DNA from: Butyricicoccus sp. Marseille-Q5471 | Lineage (GTDB): Bacteria; Bacillota; Clostridia; Oscillospirales; Butyricicoccaceae | DNA length: 64,000 bases | Direction: 5' to 3' | NCBI RefSeq assembly: GCF_951230135.1 | Contig: NZ_CATNVC010000003.1 | Location: forward strand, 310,001 to 374,000 | Part shown: positions 42,141-51,554 of the stretch, piece by piece | Layout: each line of letters begins with the position of its first letter | Position numbering within the stretch: the first letter of the stretch is position 1 | Made by a program: the position numbers and the translations under genes | The notes under the pieces: generated by a model | The model's input: only the letters and a program-made list of their open reading frames with translations | What the model was told of the DNA's origin: nothing | The model's database searches: none

Positions 42141-44279
42141 ATGAGCGGTAAAGAGGGATGCGCGGCGTGGGACTTTACGCAAAACAGAGAGCTTTCCTGG
42201 CTGGGATTTAACGCGCGGGTACTTGCGGAGGCGGAGGACGAAAACGTGCCGCTGCTCGAGCGGCTCAAGTTTCTCGCGATTTTCACAAGCAATTTGGACG
42301 AGTTTTTCATGATTCGCGTGGGCAGCCTGACCGACCTTGCGGCAGTCGACAAAAACGCGCGGGACAATAAATCCGGTTTGACCGCCAAAGAGCAGCTGCA
42401 CAAGATTTACGCGGCCGTCACCCCGCTGTACGAGCGCCGCACGCGCGCCCTGCACGCGGTGGAGGAGGGTCTGCGCCGCGAGGGCTTGACACGCCTGCAC
42501 GTTGACCGGCTTGGCTCGGCCGACCAGAAATTCGTGCGGCAGTATTTTAAGAACGTCGTGGCGCCCATCCTGTCGCCGCAGATTGTGGACATGCATCACC
42601 CGTTTCCGCACATCGGCGGCAAGATGCTGCACATCGGCGCACTGCTGCGCGACAAAAAGGACAAGAAGGGCGAGCTGTTCGGCATTCTGCCCGTGCCGTC
42701 CTCGCTGCCGGACGTGCTCTATCTGCCCGGCGGGGACGGGGTGCGCTATGTCTGCGTGGAGGACATTCTCTACCACAACGCCGCGCACGTGTTCGGCATG
42801 TATGAGGTGATCGAAAAAACGGTGTTCTGCGTCACGCGCAACGCCGACATTAACCCGGAGGACGAAGCGTTCGACGTGGAGGCTGATTTTCGCAAGAAAA
42901 TGGAAAAGCTGCTGCGACAGCGCAGACGGCTGGGCGTGGTGCGCGTCGAGCTGGGCCGCGAAATCAGCCGCCGGTTCATTGCATACTTCTGCGATCGCTT
43001 CGGCGTGTCCGACCATCAGATTTTCGTTTCCCATGCGCCAATTAAGATGGAATATGCCTATTCGGTGGGTGACAAGCTGCCTGAAGACGAGCGGCGCGAG
43101 CTGTCCGACCCGCCGTTTGAGCCGCAGCAGCCGGCCATGCTGCCCGCCGGACAGAGCCTGCTCAAAACGGTCACCAAACGCGATGTGCTGCTCTCCTATC
43201 CCTATGAGTCGATGGAGCCGTTCCTGCAGATGATTCGTGAGGCCGCGTCCGACCGGGAGGTGCTATCCATCCGCATCACCATCTATCGCCTGGCTCGCAA
43301 GGCAAAGCTGGTGGAATATCTGTGTGCGGCTGCCGAAAACGGCAAGGATGTGACCGTGCTGATCGAGCTGCGCGCCCGCTTTGATGAGCAGAACAACATC
43401 GACTGGTCAGAGCGGCTCGAGGAGGCCGGCTGCAAGATTATTTACGGCTTCGAGGACTACAAGGTGCACTCGAAAATTTGCCTGATTACGCGGCAGGAGC
43501 GCGGGCAGGTGCGGTATATCACGCAGGTGGGCACCGGAAATTACAACGAAAAGACCGCGCGGCTGTACACCGATGTGTCGCTCATCACGGCAAATCCGTC
43601 GGTCGGTGCGGATGCGGCGGCGTTTTTCAGCAACATGGCGCTCGGCAATCTGGACGGGGAGTACAACCGTCTTCTCGTCGCGCCGCACAGCCTCAAGTCG
43701 AGCCTGCTTGCGCTGATTGACGAGCAAATTGCCAAAGGGCGCGAGGGCTATATCTTGATGAAATTCAACTCGCTGACCGACATTGACCTGATTGAGAAGC
43801 TGAGCGAGGCCTCGTGCGCGGGCGTGCAGATTGAGCTGATTGTGCGCGGCATCTGCTGCCTGCTGCCGGGCGTTTCGGGCAAGACCCAAAATGTGACGGT
43901 GACAAGCATCGTCGGGCGGTTTCTGGAGCATTCTCGTATTTTTTGCTTCGGCACGGGCGCGGCGGAAAAGCTGTACATTTCCTCCGCCGACCTGATGACG
44001 CGCAACACCGAGCGCCGTGTCGAGATTGCCTGCCCGATCGACTCGCCCGAGGTACGGGCGCGGCTGCACGATATTCTGTACGCGATGCAGCACGATTCGG
44101 TCAAGGCGCGTGTGCTGCAGCCGGACGGCAGCTACGTCAAAAAGCCCGCCGTACCCGACCCCATCTGCGCGCAGCAGCTCTTAATGCGGCAGGCGATGGA
44201 CGAAGCGCAGCGCCAGAGCGCCGAAGCCGCGCCCCGCGAGCCGATCTGGAAGCGGCTGAGGGCTCGTTTTGTGAGATAA
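42141..44279 (+). CDS. ppk: Polyphosphate kinase 1
   Basis: A 712-residue enzyme making polyphosphate from ATP. Family blocks are present: NRELSWLGFN near residue 11, FTSNLDEFFMIRVG near 46, and the autophosphorylated His443 in YKVHSKICL. The second conserved His region and TGNYNEKTARLYTDV follow. The start MSGKEGC follows AGGGGTG; a slightly earlier ATG has no site. A GC-rich terminator follows. Confidence 0.97.
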   Translation: MSGKEGCAAWDFTQNRELSWLGFNARVLAEAEDENVPLLERLKFLAIFTSNLDEFFMIRVGSLTDLAAVDKNARDNKSGLTAKEQLHKIYAAVTPLYERRTRALHAVEEGLRREGLTRLHVDRLGSADQKFVRQYFKNVVAPILSPQIVDMHHPFPHIGGKMLHIGALLRDKKDKKGELFGILPVPSSLPDVLYLPGGDGVRYVCVEDILYHNAAHVFGMYEVIEKTVFCVTRNADINPEDEAFDVEADFRKKMEKLLRQRRRLGVVRVELGREISRRFIAYFCDRFGVSDHQIFVSHAPIKMEYAYSVGDKLPEDERRELSDPPFEPQQPAMLPAGQSLLKTVTKRDVLLSYPYESMEPFLQMIREAASDREVLSIRITIYRLARKAKLVEYLCAAAENGKDVTVLIELRARFDEQNNIDWSERLEEAGCKIIYGFEDYKVHSKICLITRQERGQVRYITQVGTGNYNEKTARLYTDVSLITANPSVGADAAAFFSNMALGNLDGEYNRLLVAPHSLKSSLLALIDEQIAKGREGYILMKFNSLTDIDLIEKLSEASCAGVQIELIVRGICCLLPGVSGKTQNVTVTSIVGRFLEHSRIFCFGTGAAEKLYISSADLMTRNTERRVEIACPIDSPEVRARLHDILYAMQHDSVKARVLQPDGSYVKKPAVPDPICAQQLLMRQAMDEAQRQSAEAAPREPIWKRLRARFVR

Positions 44280-44280
44280 A

Positions 44281-44317
44281 AAAAGCCCCCTAAGGCCTAC
44301 GGCCTTGGGGGCTTTTT
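44281..44317. terminator. Bidirectional terminator between ppk and cysS
   Basis: AAAAGCCCCC-t-AAGGCC pairs with GGCCTT-GGGGGCTTTT around a TAC loop. Genes converge here. Confidence 0.92.
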
Positions 44318-44344
44318 GTGTGATGCTTATTGCCTATTAAGGTC

Positions 44345-45763
44345 TTATCCTCTCGTCCACTGCGTGCCTTGGCGCGTGTCCTTGATGGTCACGCCCATGG
44401 CGAGCAGCTCATCGCGGATGCGGTCGGCGGCGGCAAAGTCCTTGTTCTTCTTGGCGGCGGCGCGGTCGGCAATCAGACCTTCAATCTTCTCGGCGTCCGG
44501 ATCGGCGGCGGCGTCTTCGCGCTGCTGCACGATGTTCAGCACGCCCGTCAGCTCCATGAAGAGCGCGTGCGCTGCCTGCAGGAACGCCTTTGTCGCGTCT
44601 TGATGTGCGCCCGAATAGGCGTTGATCTCGCGCGTCAGCTCGAAAATGGCGCTCATTGCGTCAGCGGTGTTCAGATCGTCGTCCATCGCGTCGATGAACT
44701 TCTGCTTGTAGGCCGAAAGCTCGGTGAGCTTTGCCGTCTCTTCGGCGGTCATCGCGTCGCCCGCGGCCTTCTCAATGCGGAATTCGAGGTTGTTGCGTGC
44801 CTCATACAGGCGGGCGAGGGACACCTTGTTCATGTTCAGGCTGTCCTCCGAGTAGTTCAGCGGCGTGCGGTAGTGCGCCGACAGCATAAACATACGGATG
44901 GTCTCATAGCCGAACATCTTCGCCGCATCGCGCACCATAAAGAAATTGCCCTTGGATTTGGACATTTTCTCGTTATCGATGGTCAAAAAGCCGTTGTGCA
45001 GCCAGTAGTTTGCAAAGGTGCAGCCGTTGGCGCACTCGGACTGGGCGATTTCGTTCTCGTGGTGGGGGAAGGTCAGGTCAAGGCCGCCGGAGTGAATGTC
45101 GATCGTCTTGCCGAGGTACTTGTTGACCATTGCGGAGCACTCAATGTGCCAGCCGGGACGACCCTTCGAGCCCCACGGCGTGTCCCACGCAGGCTCGCCC
45201 GGCTTTGCAGCCTTCCAGACGGCGAAGTCCATCGGGTCTTCCTTGAGTTCGCCCACGCCGATGCGCGCGCCCGCCTGCAAATCCTCAAGCGGCTGGTGGC
45301 TCAGCTTGCCGTATTCGGGGAAGGACTTGGTGCGGAAGTACACGTCGCCGTTCTCGGCGAGGTAGGCGTGGCCGTTTTCGAGCAGCGTTTCGACAATGCC
45401 GATGATCGCGTCCATCGTTTCGGTCGCACGGGGATGGCAGGTCGCTTTGTTTACGCCAAGACCAGCTGCATCCGTGTAATATTCCTTGATATAGCGGTCG
45501 GCGATGACGTTGAAGTCCACGCCCTCGTCGTTCGCCTTATTGATGACCTTATCATCAATGTCGGTGAAGTTCTGCACGAAGTTCACCTTGTAGCCGCGGT
45601 ACTCGAAGTAGCGGCGCAGCACATCAAAGACGATGAAGGGGCGGGCGTTGCCGACGTGGAAAAAGTTGTACACGGTCGGGCCGCAGGAGTACATTTTGAT
45701 TTCGCCCGGGGTAATCGGGACGAATTCCTCCTTTTGACGGGTCAGGGTGTTGAATAATTTCAT
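44345..45763 (-). CDS. cysS: Cysteinyl-tRNA synthetase
   Basis: A 472-residue class I synthetase that charges tRNA-Cys. The HIGH-type motif is HVGNARPF within CGPTVYNFFHVGNARPF (about 28-44), zinc ligands include the Cys of CGPT and HHENEIAQSECA, and KMSKS is present in NEKMSKSKGN (about 265). AAAAGGAG precedes the ATG. The upstream leader is a T-box, so expression should rise when uncharged tRNA-Cys accumulates. Confidence 0.98.
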   Translation of the reverse strand: MKLFNTLTRQKEEFVPITPGEIKMYSCGPTVYNFFHVGNARPFIVFDVLRRYFEYRGYKVNFVQNFTDIDDKVINKANDEGVDFNVIADRYIKEYYTDAAGLGVNKATCHPRATETMDAIIGIVETLLENGHAYLAENGDVYFRTKSFPEYGKLSHQPLEDLQAGARIGVGELKEDPMDFAVWKAAKPGEPAWDTPWGSKGRPGWHIECSAMVNKYLGKTIDIHSGGLDLTFPHHENEIAQSECANGCTFANYWLHNGFLTIDNEKMSKSKGNFFMVRDAAKMFGYETIRMFMLSAHYRTPLNYSEDSLNMNKVSLARLYEARNNLEFRIEKAAGDAMTAEETAKLTELSAYKQKFIDAMDDDLNTADAMSAIFELTREINAYSGAHQDATKAFLQAAHALFMELTGVLNIVQQREDAAADPDAEKIEGLIADRAAAKKNKDFAAADRIRDELLAMGVTIKDTRQGTQWTRG

Positions 45764-45827
45764 AAAAAATCTCCTTTTATCGTTTGACCGAATTCGGTTT
45801 GTTCTTATTTGGATGCGGAAATAAACA

Positions 45828-46060
45828 CGCCGCCTCTCAAGGTTTCCCTCAAGAGGCGGCGAACATTCCGTTTTCCGCGGTTCCACTCTTGTTTTCTCGC
45901 TCATGCTCCGCTGTATCGGGCGGATTTCCGCGGGGCGTTGCCCCCGATGCTCCCGGGCGCACTTCGCCGTCCTCTGCCGCAGGGCCTTGCAGCATACGGC
46001 CCCTCTCTGAAGCGGTTTGGATGGGTACTCTTCCCGTTCCTCGCATATTTTCTCACATTA
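45828..46060 (-). promoter_or_regulatory. T-box riboswitch (tRNA-Cys sensing) of cysS
   Basis: On the minus strand AGAGTGGAACCGCG (45876-45889) matches the T-box core AGGGTGGNACCGCG. It is followed by a terminator (CGCCGCCTCTTGAG with CTTGAGAGGCGGCG, 45828-45861). Stem I elements AGAGTA and AGAGAGGGGCCG lie upstream. A TGC within GAAGTGCGCC is the likely specifier codon for Cys. The aminoacyl class fits the downstream gene. Confidence 0.93.
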
Positions 46061-46067
46061 TGCTGTC

Positions 46068-46096
46068 AGTATATCAGCATCCGGCGGCAAAGTCAA
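46068..46096 (-). promoter_or_regulatory. Predicted promoter of the cysS T-box leader
   Basis: On the minus strand TTGACT (46091-46096) and TATACT (46068-46073), 17 bp apart. The -35 box overlaps the last codons of mfd. Confidence 0.85.
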
Positions 46097-49000
46097 GCGT
46101 GCGCGGCAGCCGTGCCCTGCGCCGTTGCGGCATAGCCGTCGACCAGGCGGCGCGCCATGTCCATGGGCGCTTCGTCCTTGTTCAGGCGCAGCGAGACATA
46201 GGGCGTAGACCCTGCGTTGAGCAACAGCCGACCCTTGTACGCCGGGTCGCCGCACAGCACGGACAGGCGGGCAAAATCGGTCTCCGCAAAGGTGACGAGC
46301 AGACGGCCGTCCGCCTGCTTGATTTCGGAAATGCCCTGATCGGAGGCTTTCGCGCGCAGCAGCGCGATGTCCAGCAGGGCGACGGCCTCGGCGGGCGGCT
46401 CGCCAAAGCGGTCGATCAGCTCGTCGAGCATGTCGCTGCGCTGCTCCTCCGAGCGGATGAGCGCGATGCGGCGGTAGAGGTCGACGCGCTGTCCCGCGTC
46501 GGGCACATAGTGGTCGGACAGGCTGGCTGACAGCAGCAGCTCGGCGGCGCAGTCGACGCGCGGCTTTGGCGTTTCGCCCTTTTCCTCCAAAACGGCCTCT
46601 TCGAGCAGCTTCAAATACAGGTCGTAGCCGACGCTCATCATGTGACCCGACTGCTCGGGGCCGAGCACATTGCCCGCGCCGCGGATTTCAAGGTCGCGCA
46701 TGGCGATTTTGAAGCCCGAGCCGAAGGCGGCGTACTCGCGGATGGCGGACAGGCGCTTCTGCGCGATTTCGGAGAGCGCCTTGCCGCGTCGGTAGGTCAG
46801 ATAGGCGTAGGCGTGGCGGCTCGAACGGCCGACGCGTCCGCGGATCTGGTGCAGCTGGGCAAGCCCCATGTTGTCAGCGTTTTCGATGATGAGGGTGTTG
46901 GCGTTTGCGATGTCGATGCCGGTCTCGATGATGGTCGTACAGACCAGAATATCGGTTTCGCCTTCGGCCATCGCGTTCATGGCGGCGGCGATTTCCTTCT
47001 GGGTCATCTTGCCGTGGACAACACCGATTGTCGCGTCGGGCAGGCTCTGCTGCAGCATGGACGCGCACCGCGCAATGGATTCCACGCGGTTGTGCAGGTA
47101 ATAAACCTGTCCGCCGCGCGCCAGCTCGCGGCGCATCGCGTCAAGCAGCACGCCGTCACTGTGCTCGAGCACGTAGGTCTGCACCGGATGGCGGTTCTGC
47201 GGCGGCTCTTCGATGGAGGACATGTCCCGAATGCCGGACAGCGCCATATTGAGCGTGCGGGGGATGGGCGTTGCCGACAGGGTCAGCACGTCCACCTGCT
47301 TGCTCATCTCCTTGAGCGTTTCCTTGTGGGACACGCCGAAACGCTGTTCCTCGTCAATGACAAGCAGACCGAGGTTGCCAAATTTCAAATCCTTGCGGAA
47401 CAGCTTGTGCGTGCCGATGACCAGGTCAATCGACCCCGCGGCCAGCTTTTGCAGGATTTTTTTCTGCTCGGAGCCGGTTTTGTAGCGCGTCAGCAGCTCA
47501 ATGGTAATCGGATGGCCGGAAAAGCGGCGCATTGCGGTCAGATAATGCTGCCGCGCGAGCACGGTGGTCGGCACGAGGATCGCGGCTTGCTTGCCCGCGA
47601 GGATGCACTTCATCACGGCGCGGAGCGCGACCTCGGTCTTGCCGAAGCCTACGTCACCGCACAGCAGGCGATCCATCGGGCGGTCGGACTGCATGTCGGC
47701 CTTGATTTCCTCGATGCAGCGCAGCTGATCCTCGGTTTCCTCATAGGGGAAGGCGTCCTCAAACTCGCGCTGCCATTCGTCGTCCGGCTGAAAGGAAAAG
47801 CCCTTCAGGCGGGCACGTTCGGCGTAGAGCTGCATCAGTCCCTCTGCCAGCTCTTTGGCTGCCGCCTTGGCGCGCGCACGGGAGCGCGACCAGTCCGCGC
47901 CGCCGAGCTTGTTCAGACGGGTCTTTTCGCTGTCGCCCCCGCCGATGTATTTGGAAATGAGGTCAAGGCTGGTCGCGGGTACATAGAGAAAATCCGTGCC
48001 CGCGAAGGCAATTTTGATAAAATCGCGCTCCGCACCGTCCACCTTCATGCGCTCCATGCCGATGAAGCGGCCGATGCCGTGGTGCTCGTGCACAACGAGG
48101 TCGCCGGGCGTGAGGTCGGTGTAGCTTTTCACGCGGTCGCGGTTGGATTTCTTGGGCAGCGTCTTTTTGCGGCGGGCGAGCACCTGTCCCTCGGTCATCA
48201 CGACCAGGCCGAGGTCGGGGTATTCAAAGCCAGCCGACAGCACGCCCTCGGTCACGACGACCTGTCCGGGCTTCGGCAGATTGTGCCCTGCCTTGGCCTT
48301 GATGCCCGCGCCGGCAAGCGCTTCAAGCATATTGTTACACCGCAGCTCGCTGCCGCACACGACGACGACCGCGCGATTTTCACGCTGGAAGGCGGAGATA
48401 TCGGACGCGGCCATGTCCAGATTGCCGCCGTAGGCGTTCATCTGGTTGGCGGTGAAGTTTTCAATCTGTTTGGGCGGCAGCTCGGGAATATTGCCCAAAA
48501 AGGTGTCAAGCCGCACTACAGGGCGCGAAATGCCGCACAGACCCGCGAAATCCAGCGCGTAGTCATTCAAATCGGGCGCAAGCTCGCCGCGCTCGAGCAG
48601 GGCGGTCACGTCCTCGCCGATGCGGTTTGCAAAATCGCGGCACGCATCGCGCAGACGGGGCGTGTCCTCAATCAGCAGCACGGCGTTTTCAGGCAGATAA
48701 TCGAGCGCGCAGGTAAAATCGGGATAAATGAGCGGCAGATATTTGTCCGCGCCGGGCAGTGCACCGGTTTCATGCAGGCGCTCCACGTCGCGGTCGAGGT
48801 TTTGTTCAAGCTCGGGATGCTTTTTGCGGCGAGTTTTGCGCAGAGCGTCCACCGCGCGGCACAGGCCGTCCACGCCATCCGGCGCGAGGTGGGGCAGCGC
48901 TTCCATGCAGGGCAGGCAGAGCAGGGTGTCGCAGGTTTCCAGACGGCGCTGGCTGCCCACGTCAAAGGTGGAGATGGAGTCGATTTCGTCATCCCAGAAT

Positions 49001-49575
49001 TCGACGCGGTACGGGTGCTCGGCCGCGGGCGGAAACACGTCCAGAATGCCGCCGCGCAGGGAGAATTGTCCCGTGCCCTCGACCTGAATGGCGCGCTCGT
49101 AGCCCGCGCGCACAAATTGCTGCACCAGAGGCTCGATGGGCGCGGTCGCGCCGACCGACAAGGTGACAGCGGCGTCCCGCAGCAGGGCAGGGGGCAGCGT
49201 GCGCTGCAGTGCGGCGGGCGCGGAGAGCACGACAAAGGGCGCATCGGATGCCCCAAACAGGGCGGCGATGCGCTTTTGCTCGTACCCGCGCGACACACCC
49301 GCGACGTTGACCATCACAAGGTCACGGCTCGGAATCTGTGCGACGGTTTTTTCGGAAAAGCCCGCAATGTCGGCTGAGAGCCGCGCGGCGGCGGCTTCGT
49401 CGTCAGTCAGCACGCATACAGGGCGCTTGAGGTCAGCCTGCAAAGCCGCCGCGAAGTGCGCCTTGTGTATCGCCGACAGACCGACCGCCAGAAGCGGGGT
49501 TTTGCCGTCCAGCAGAGCCTGCCGGAGCTTTTGATACTCGTCCAGTCCGCCGATGCTTTTTAACAGTTCAATCAT
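46093..49575 (-). CDS. mfd: Transcription-repair coupling factor
   Basis: An 1160-residue ATP-driven translocase that removes stalled RNA polymerase and recruits UvrA. In order: a UvrB-like N-terminal module (about 1-350), an RNA-polymerase-interacting CarD-like domain (LTPGDLVVHEHHGIGRFIG, about 487-505), the helicase core with Walker A GDVGFGKTE and the DEEQ box in VIDEEQRFGV, the TRG motif region, and a C-terminal autoinhibitory domain. Length is normal. It is upstream of cysS on the same strand, but cysS has its own promoter. Confidence 0.98.
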   Translation of the reverse strand: MIELLKSIGGLDEYQKLRQALLDGKTPLLAVGLSAIHKAHFAAALQADLKRPVCVLTDDEAAAARLSADIAGFSEKTVAQIPSRDLVMVNVAGVSRGYEQKRIAALFGASDAPFVVLSAPAALQRTLPPALLRDAAVTLSVGATAPIEPLVQQFVRAGYERAIQVEGTGQFSLRGGILDVFPPAAEHPYRVEFWDDEIDSISTFDVGSQRRLETCDTLLCLPCMEALPHLAPDGVDGLCRAVDALRKTRRKKHPELEQNLDRDVERLHETGALPGADKYLPLIYPDFTCALDYLPENAVLLIEDTPRLRDACRDFANRIGEDVTALLERGELAPDLNDYALDFAGLCGISRPVVRLDTFLGNIPELPPKQIENFTANQMNAYGGNLDMAASDISAFQRENRAVVVVCGSELRCNNMLEALAGAGIKAKAGHNLPKPGQVVVTEGVLSAGFEYPDLGLVVMTEGQVLARRKKTLPKKSNRDRVKSYTDLTPGDLVVHEHHGIGRFIGMERMKVDGAERDFIKIAFAGTDFLYVPATSLDLISKYIGGGDSEKTRLNKLGGADWSRSRARAKAAAKELAEGLMQLYAERARLKGFSFQPDDEWQREFEDAFPYEETEDQLRCIEEIKADMQSDRPMDRLLCGDVGFGKTEVALRAVMKCILAGKQAAILVPTTVLARQHYLTAMRRFSGHPITIELLTRYKTGSEQKKILQKLAAGSIDLVIGTHKLFRKDLKFGNLGLLVIDEEQRFGVSHKETLKEMSKQVDVLTLSATPIPRTLNMALSGIRDMSSIEEPPQNRHPVQTYVLEHSDGVLLDAMRRELARGGQVYYLHNRVESIARCASMLQQSLPDATIGVVHGKMTQKEIAAAMNAMAEGETDILVCTTIIETGIDIANANTLIIENADNMGLAQLHQIRGRVGRSSRHAYAYLTYRRGKALSEIAQKRLSAIREYAAFGSGFKIAMRDLEIRGAGNVLGPEQSGHMMSVGYDLYLKLLEEAVLEEKGETPKPRVDCAAELLLSASLSDHYVPDAGQRVDLYRRIALIRSEEQRSDMLDELIDRFGEPPAEAVALLDIALLRAKASDQGISEIKQADGRLLVTFAETDFARLSVLCGDPAYKGRLLLNAGSTPYVSLRLNKDEAPMDMARRLVDGYAATAQGTAAAHA

Positions 49576-49601
49576 AATTCATCCCTTGCAAACACGCCAA
49601 A

Positions 49602-49625
49602 AGGGCAGATTTTTCAATCTGCCCT
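49602..49625 (-). terminator. Terminator after nifU
   Basis: AGGGCAGATT pairs with AATCTGCCCT around TTTC. On the minus strand TTTT follows. Confidence 0.8.
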
Positions 49626-49647
49626 AGTTTATGCGGAAATTCGGTGA

Positions 49648-50094
49648 TTAATGCTCGTGATGGTCGTGTGCATGGCAGGACGCGCAGTCCATGTCGCAGC
49701 CGAGGATGTCGGTGGGGTCCTTGCCCATGCGCTTGTAGTAGTCCGCAATCGCGCTGCGGAGCGCCTCTTCGGCCAGCACCGAGCAGTGCATCTTGACCGG
49801 GGGCAGACCGTCGAGCGCCTCGGCAACTGCCTTGTTGGTCAGCTTAAGCGCTTCTTCAATCGTCTTGCCCTTGACCATCTCGGTCGCCATCGACGAGGTC
49901 GCGATTGCTGCGCCGCAGCCGAAGGTCTTGAACTTTACGTCCTCGATGATGCCGTCGTCGGAAATCTGGAGGTAGATCTTCATGATGTCGCCGCACTTGG
50001 CGTTGCCGACCTCACCGACGCCGTTTGCGTCCGCAATTTCGCCGACGTTGCGCGGGTTGGTGAAGTGGTCGAGTACCTTGTCGCTGTATTGCAT
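49648..50094 (-). CDS. nifU: Iron-sulfur cluster scaffold protein, NifU/IscU type
   Basis: A 148-residue scaffold that assembles Fe-S clusters from sulfur supplied by NifS. Three cluster cysteines are in GNAKCGD (about 36), KTFGCGAA (about 60) and KMHCSVLAEEALRSA (about 103). The C-terminus adds an unusual Cys/His-rich tail, GCDMDCASCHAHDHHEH, which could bind metal. It lies 75 bp after nifS on the same strand. Confidence 0.95.
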   Translation of the reverse strand: MQYSDKVLDHFTNPRNVGEIADANGVGEVGNAKCGDIMKIYLQISDDGIIEDVKFKTFGCGAAIATSSMATEMVKGKTIEEALKLTNKAVAEALDGLPPVKMHCSVLAEEALRSAIADYYKRMGKDPTDILGCDMDCASCHAHDHHEH

Positions 50095-50168
50095 ATGGAA
50101 CAGTTCCTTTCGTTATCCAATGTTTTCATCAGTCTTTTCGCGGCTTTGCCGGGAAAAGACAGTGTTAT

Positions 50169-51404
50169 TTAGTGGCTGTGCAGCTCGGAAGCCGCGGTCA
50201 GGTTGGGCTTGCCGTTTTCCCACACGGGGGACATCGAGCGCAGCGTTGCAATCACCTTGGTGACCGCTTCGATGACGTAATCCACATCCTCCTCGGTATT
50301 CTGCTCACCGAGGGTCAGGCGCAGCGAGCCGTGCGCAATTTCGTGCGGCAGGCCGATGGCCATCAGCACGTGGCTGGGGTCGAGCGAGCCGGTCGAGCAG
50401 GCCGAGCCGGTCGAGCCGCAGACGCCCAGATTATCGAGCATCAGGATCAGGCCTTCGCCCTCGACTGCCTCAAACACGAACGACGCCGTGCCGGGCAGGC
50501 GGTTGACCGGATCACCGGTGTAATGCGTGTAGGGAATCTTCATCACGCCTTCGACCAGACGGTCGGTCAGGCCGCGCACGTAGCGCATCTTTTCATCCAT
50601 GCCCTCGACCGCGTCGGTAATCGCCGCGGCAAGGCCGATGCAGCCTGCGGTGTTCTCGGTGCCGGAAACCAGTCCCTTTTCCTGTCCGCCGCCGTACACC
50701 AGCGGCTCGAGCGCGATGCCCTTCTTGACATACAGCACGCCAACGCCGCGCGGGCCGCGGAACTTATGTGCCGACAGGCTGAGCATGTCGATGCCCATTT
50801 CCTGCACGTTGATTGGCATGTGGCCGACCGCCTGCACTGCGTCGGTATGAAACTTCGCGCCGACCGCGTGAGCAAGCGCGGCAATCTCCGCAATCGGCTG
50901 AATCGTGCCGATTTCGTTGTTCGCCGCCATGATGGAGACGAGCGCGGTATCCTCGGAGAGCGCGTTTTTCAGCTGCTCCAAATCAACGCGGCCATAGGAG
51001 TCCACGTCGAGATAAGTGACGGTAAAGCCTTCTTTTTCAAGCGCCTCGCAGGTGTAGAGCACAGCGTGGTGCTCAATCTTAGAGGTGATGATGTGCCGTC
51101 TGCCCTTGGCGGTCGGGCCGTGGACAAAGCCACGAATGGCGAGGTTGTCCGCCTGCGAGCCGCCGCCGGTGAAGATGATTTCGCCCGGGGCAAAGTCGTT
51201 TCTCTCATTGACCGGCTCGGCAGCGCCGAGCGCCTTTCCGACTGCGGTACGCGCGTCGTTGAGCGCTTCCTTGGCAGCGCGGCCCATGCGATAAAGGGAG
51301 GACGGATTGCCGTAAAACTCGGTCAGCCACGGCTTCATCGCCTCAAATGCGGTATCCGACAGCGGCGTGGTCGCCGCGTTGTCCGCGTAAACGAATTTTT
51401 TCAT
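50169..51404 (-). CDS. nifS: Cysteine desulfurase, NifS/IscS type
   Basis: A 411-residue pyridoxal-phosphate enzyme that removes sulfur from cysteine for cluster assembly. The PLP lysine lies in SLSAHKFRGPRG, the PLP-contacting His in TDAVQAVGH, and the sulfur-carrying Cys in GSACSTGSLDPSHVL. AAAGG precedes the ATG. With nifU it forms a two-gene ISC-type operon; no iscR lies in the window. The upstream region has a weak TTGCTA/TATATT promoter. Confidence 0.96.
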   Translation of the reverse strand: MKKFVYADNAATTPLSDTAFEAMKPWLTEFYGNPSSLYRMGRAAKEALNDARTAVGKALGAAEPVNERNDFAPGEIIFTGGGSQADNLAIRGFVHGPTAKGRRHIITSKIEHHAVLYTCEALEKEGFTVTYLDVDSYGRVDLEQLKNALSEDTALVSIMAANNEIGTIQPIAEIAALAHAVGAKFHTDAVQAVGHMPINVQEMGIDMLSLSAHKFRGPRGVGVLYVKKGIALEPLVYGGGQEKGLVSGTENTAGCIGLAAAITDAVEGMDEKMRYVRGLTDRLVEGVMKIPYTHYTGDPVNRLPGTASFVFEAVEGEGLILMLDNLGVCGSTGSACSTGSLDPSHVLMAIGLPHEIAHGSLRLTLGEQNTEEDVDYVIEAVTKVIATLRSMSPVWENGKPNLTAASELHSH

Positions 51405-51554
51405 CTATAATCAGCCTTTCCCTAGTAAGAGGATTAGAATTTTTCTCTGTACTAAATATACACCCAGAACGCGTATTTTAGCAAGCGAAAAAAGTGACAA
51501 AGGGACAAGGGGCAATACCCCCGCTTTTCATTATTTTGTGCATTTTGCGTTATT

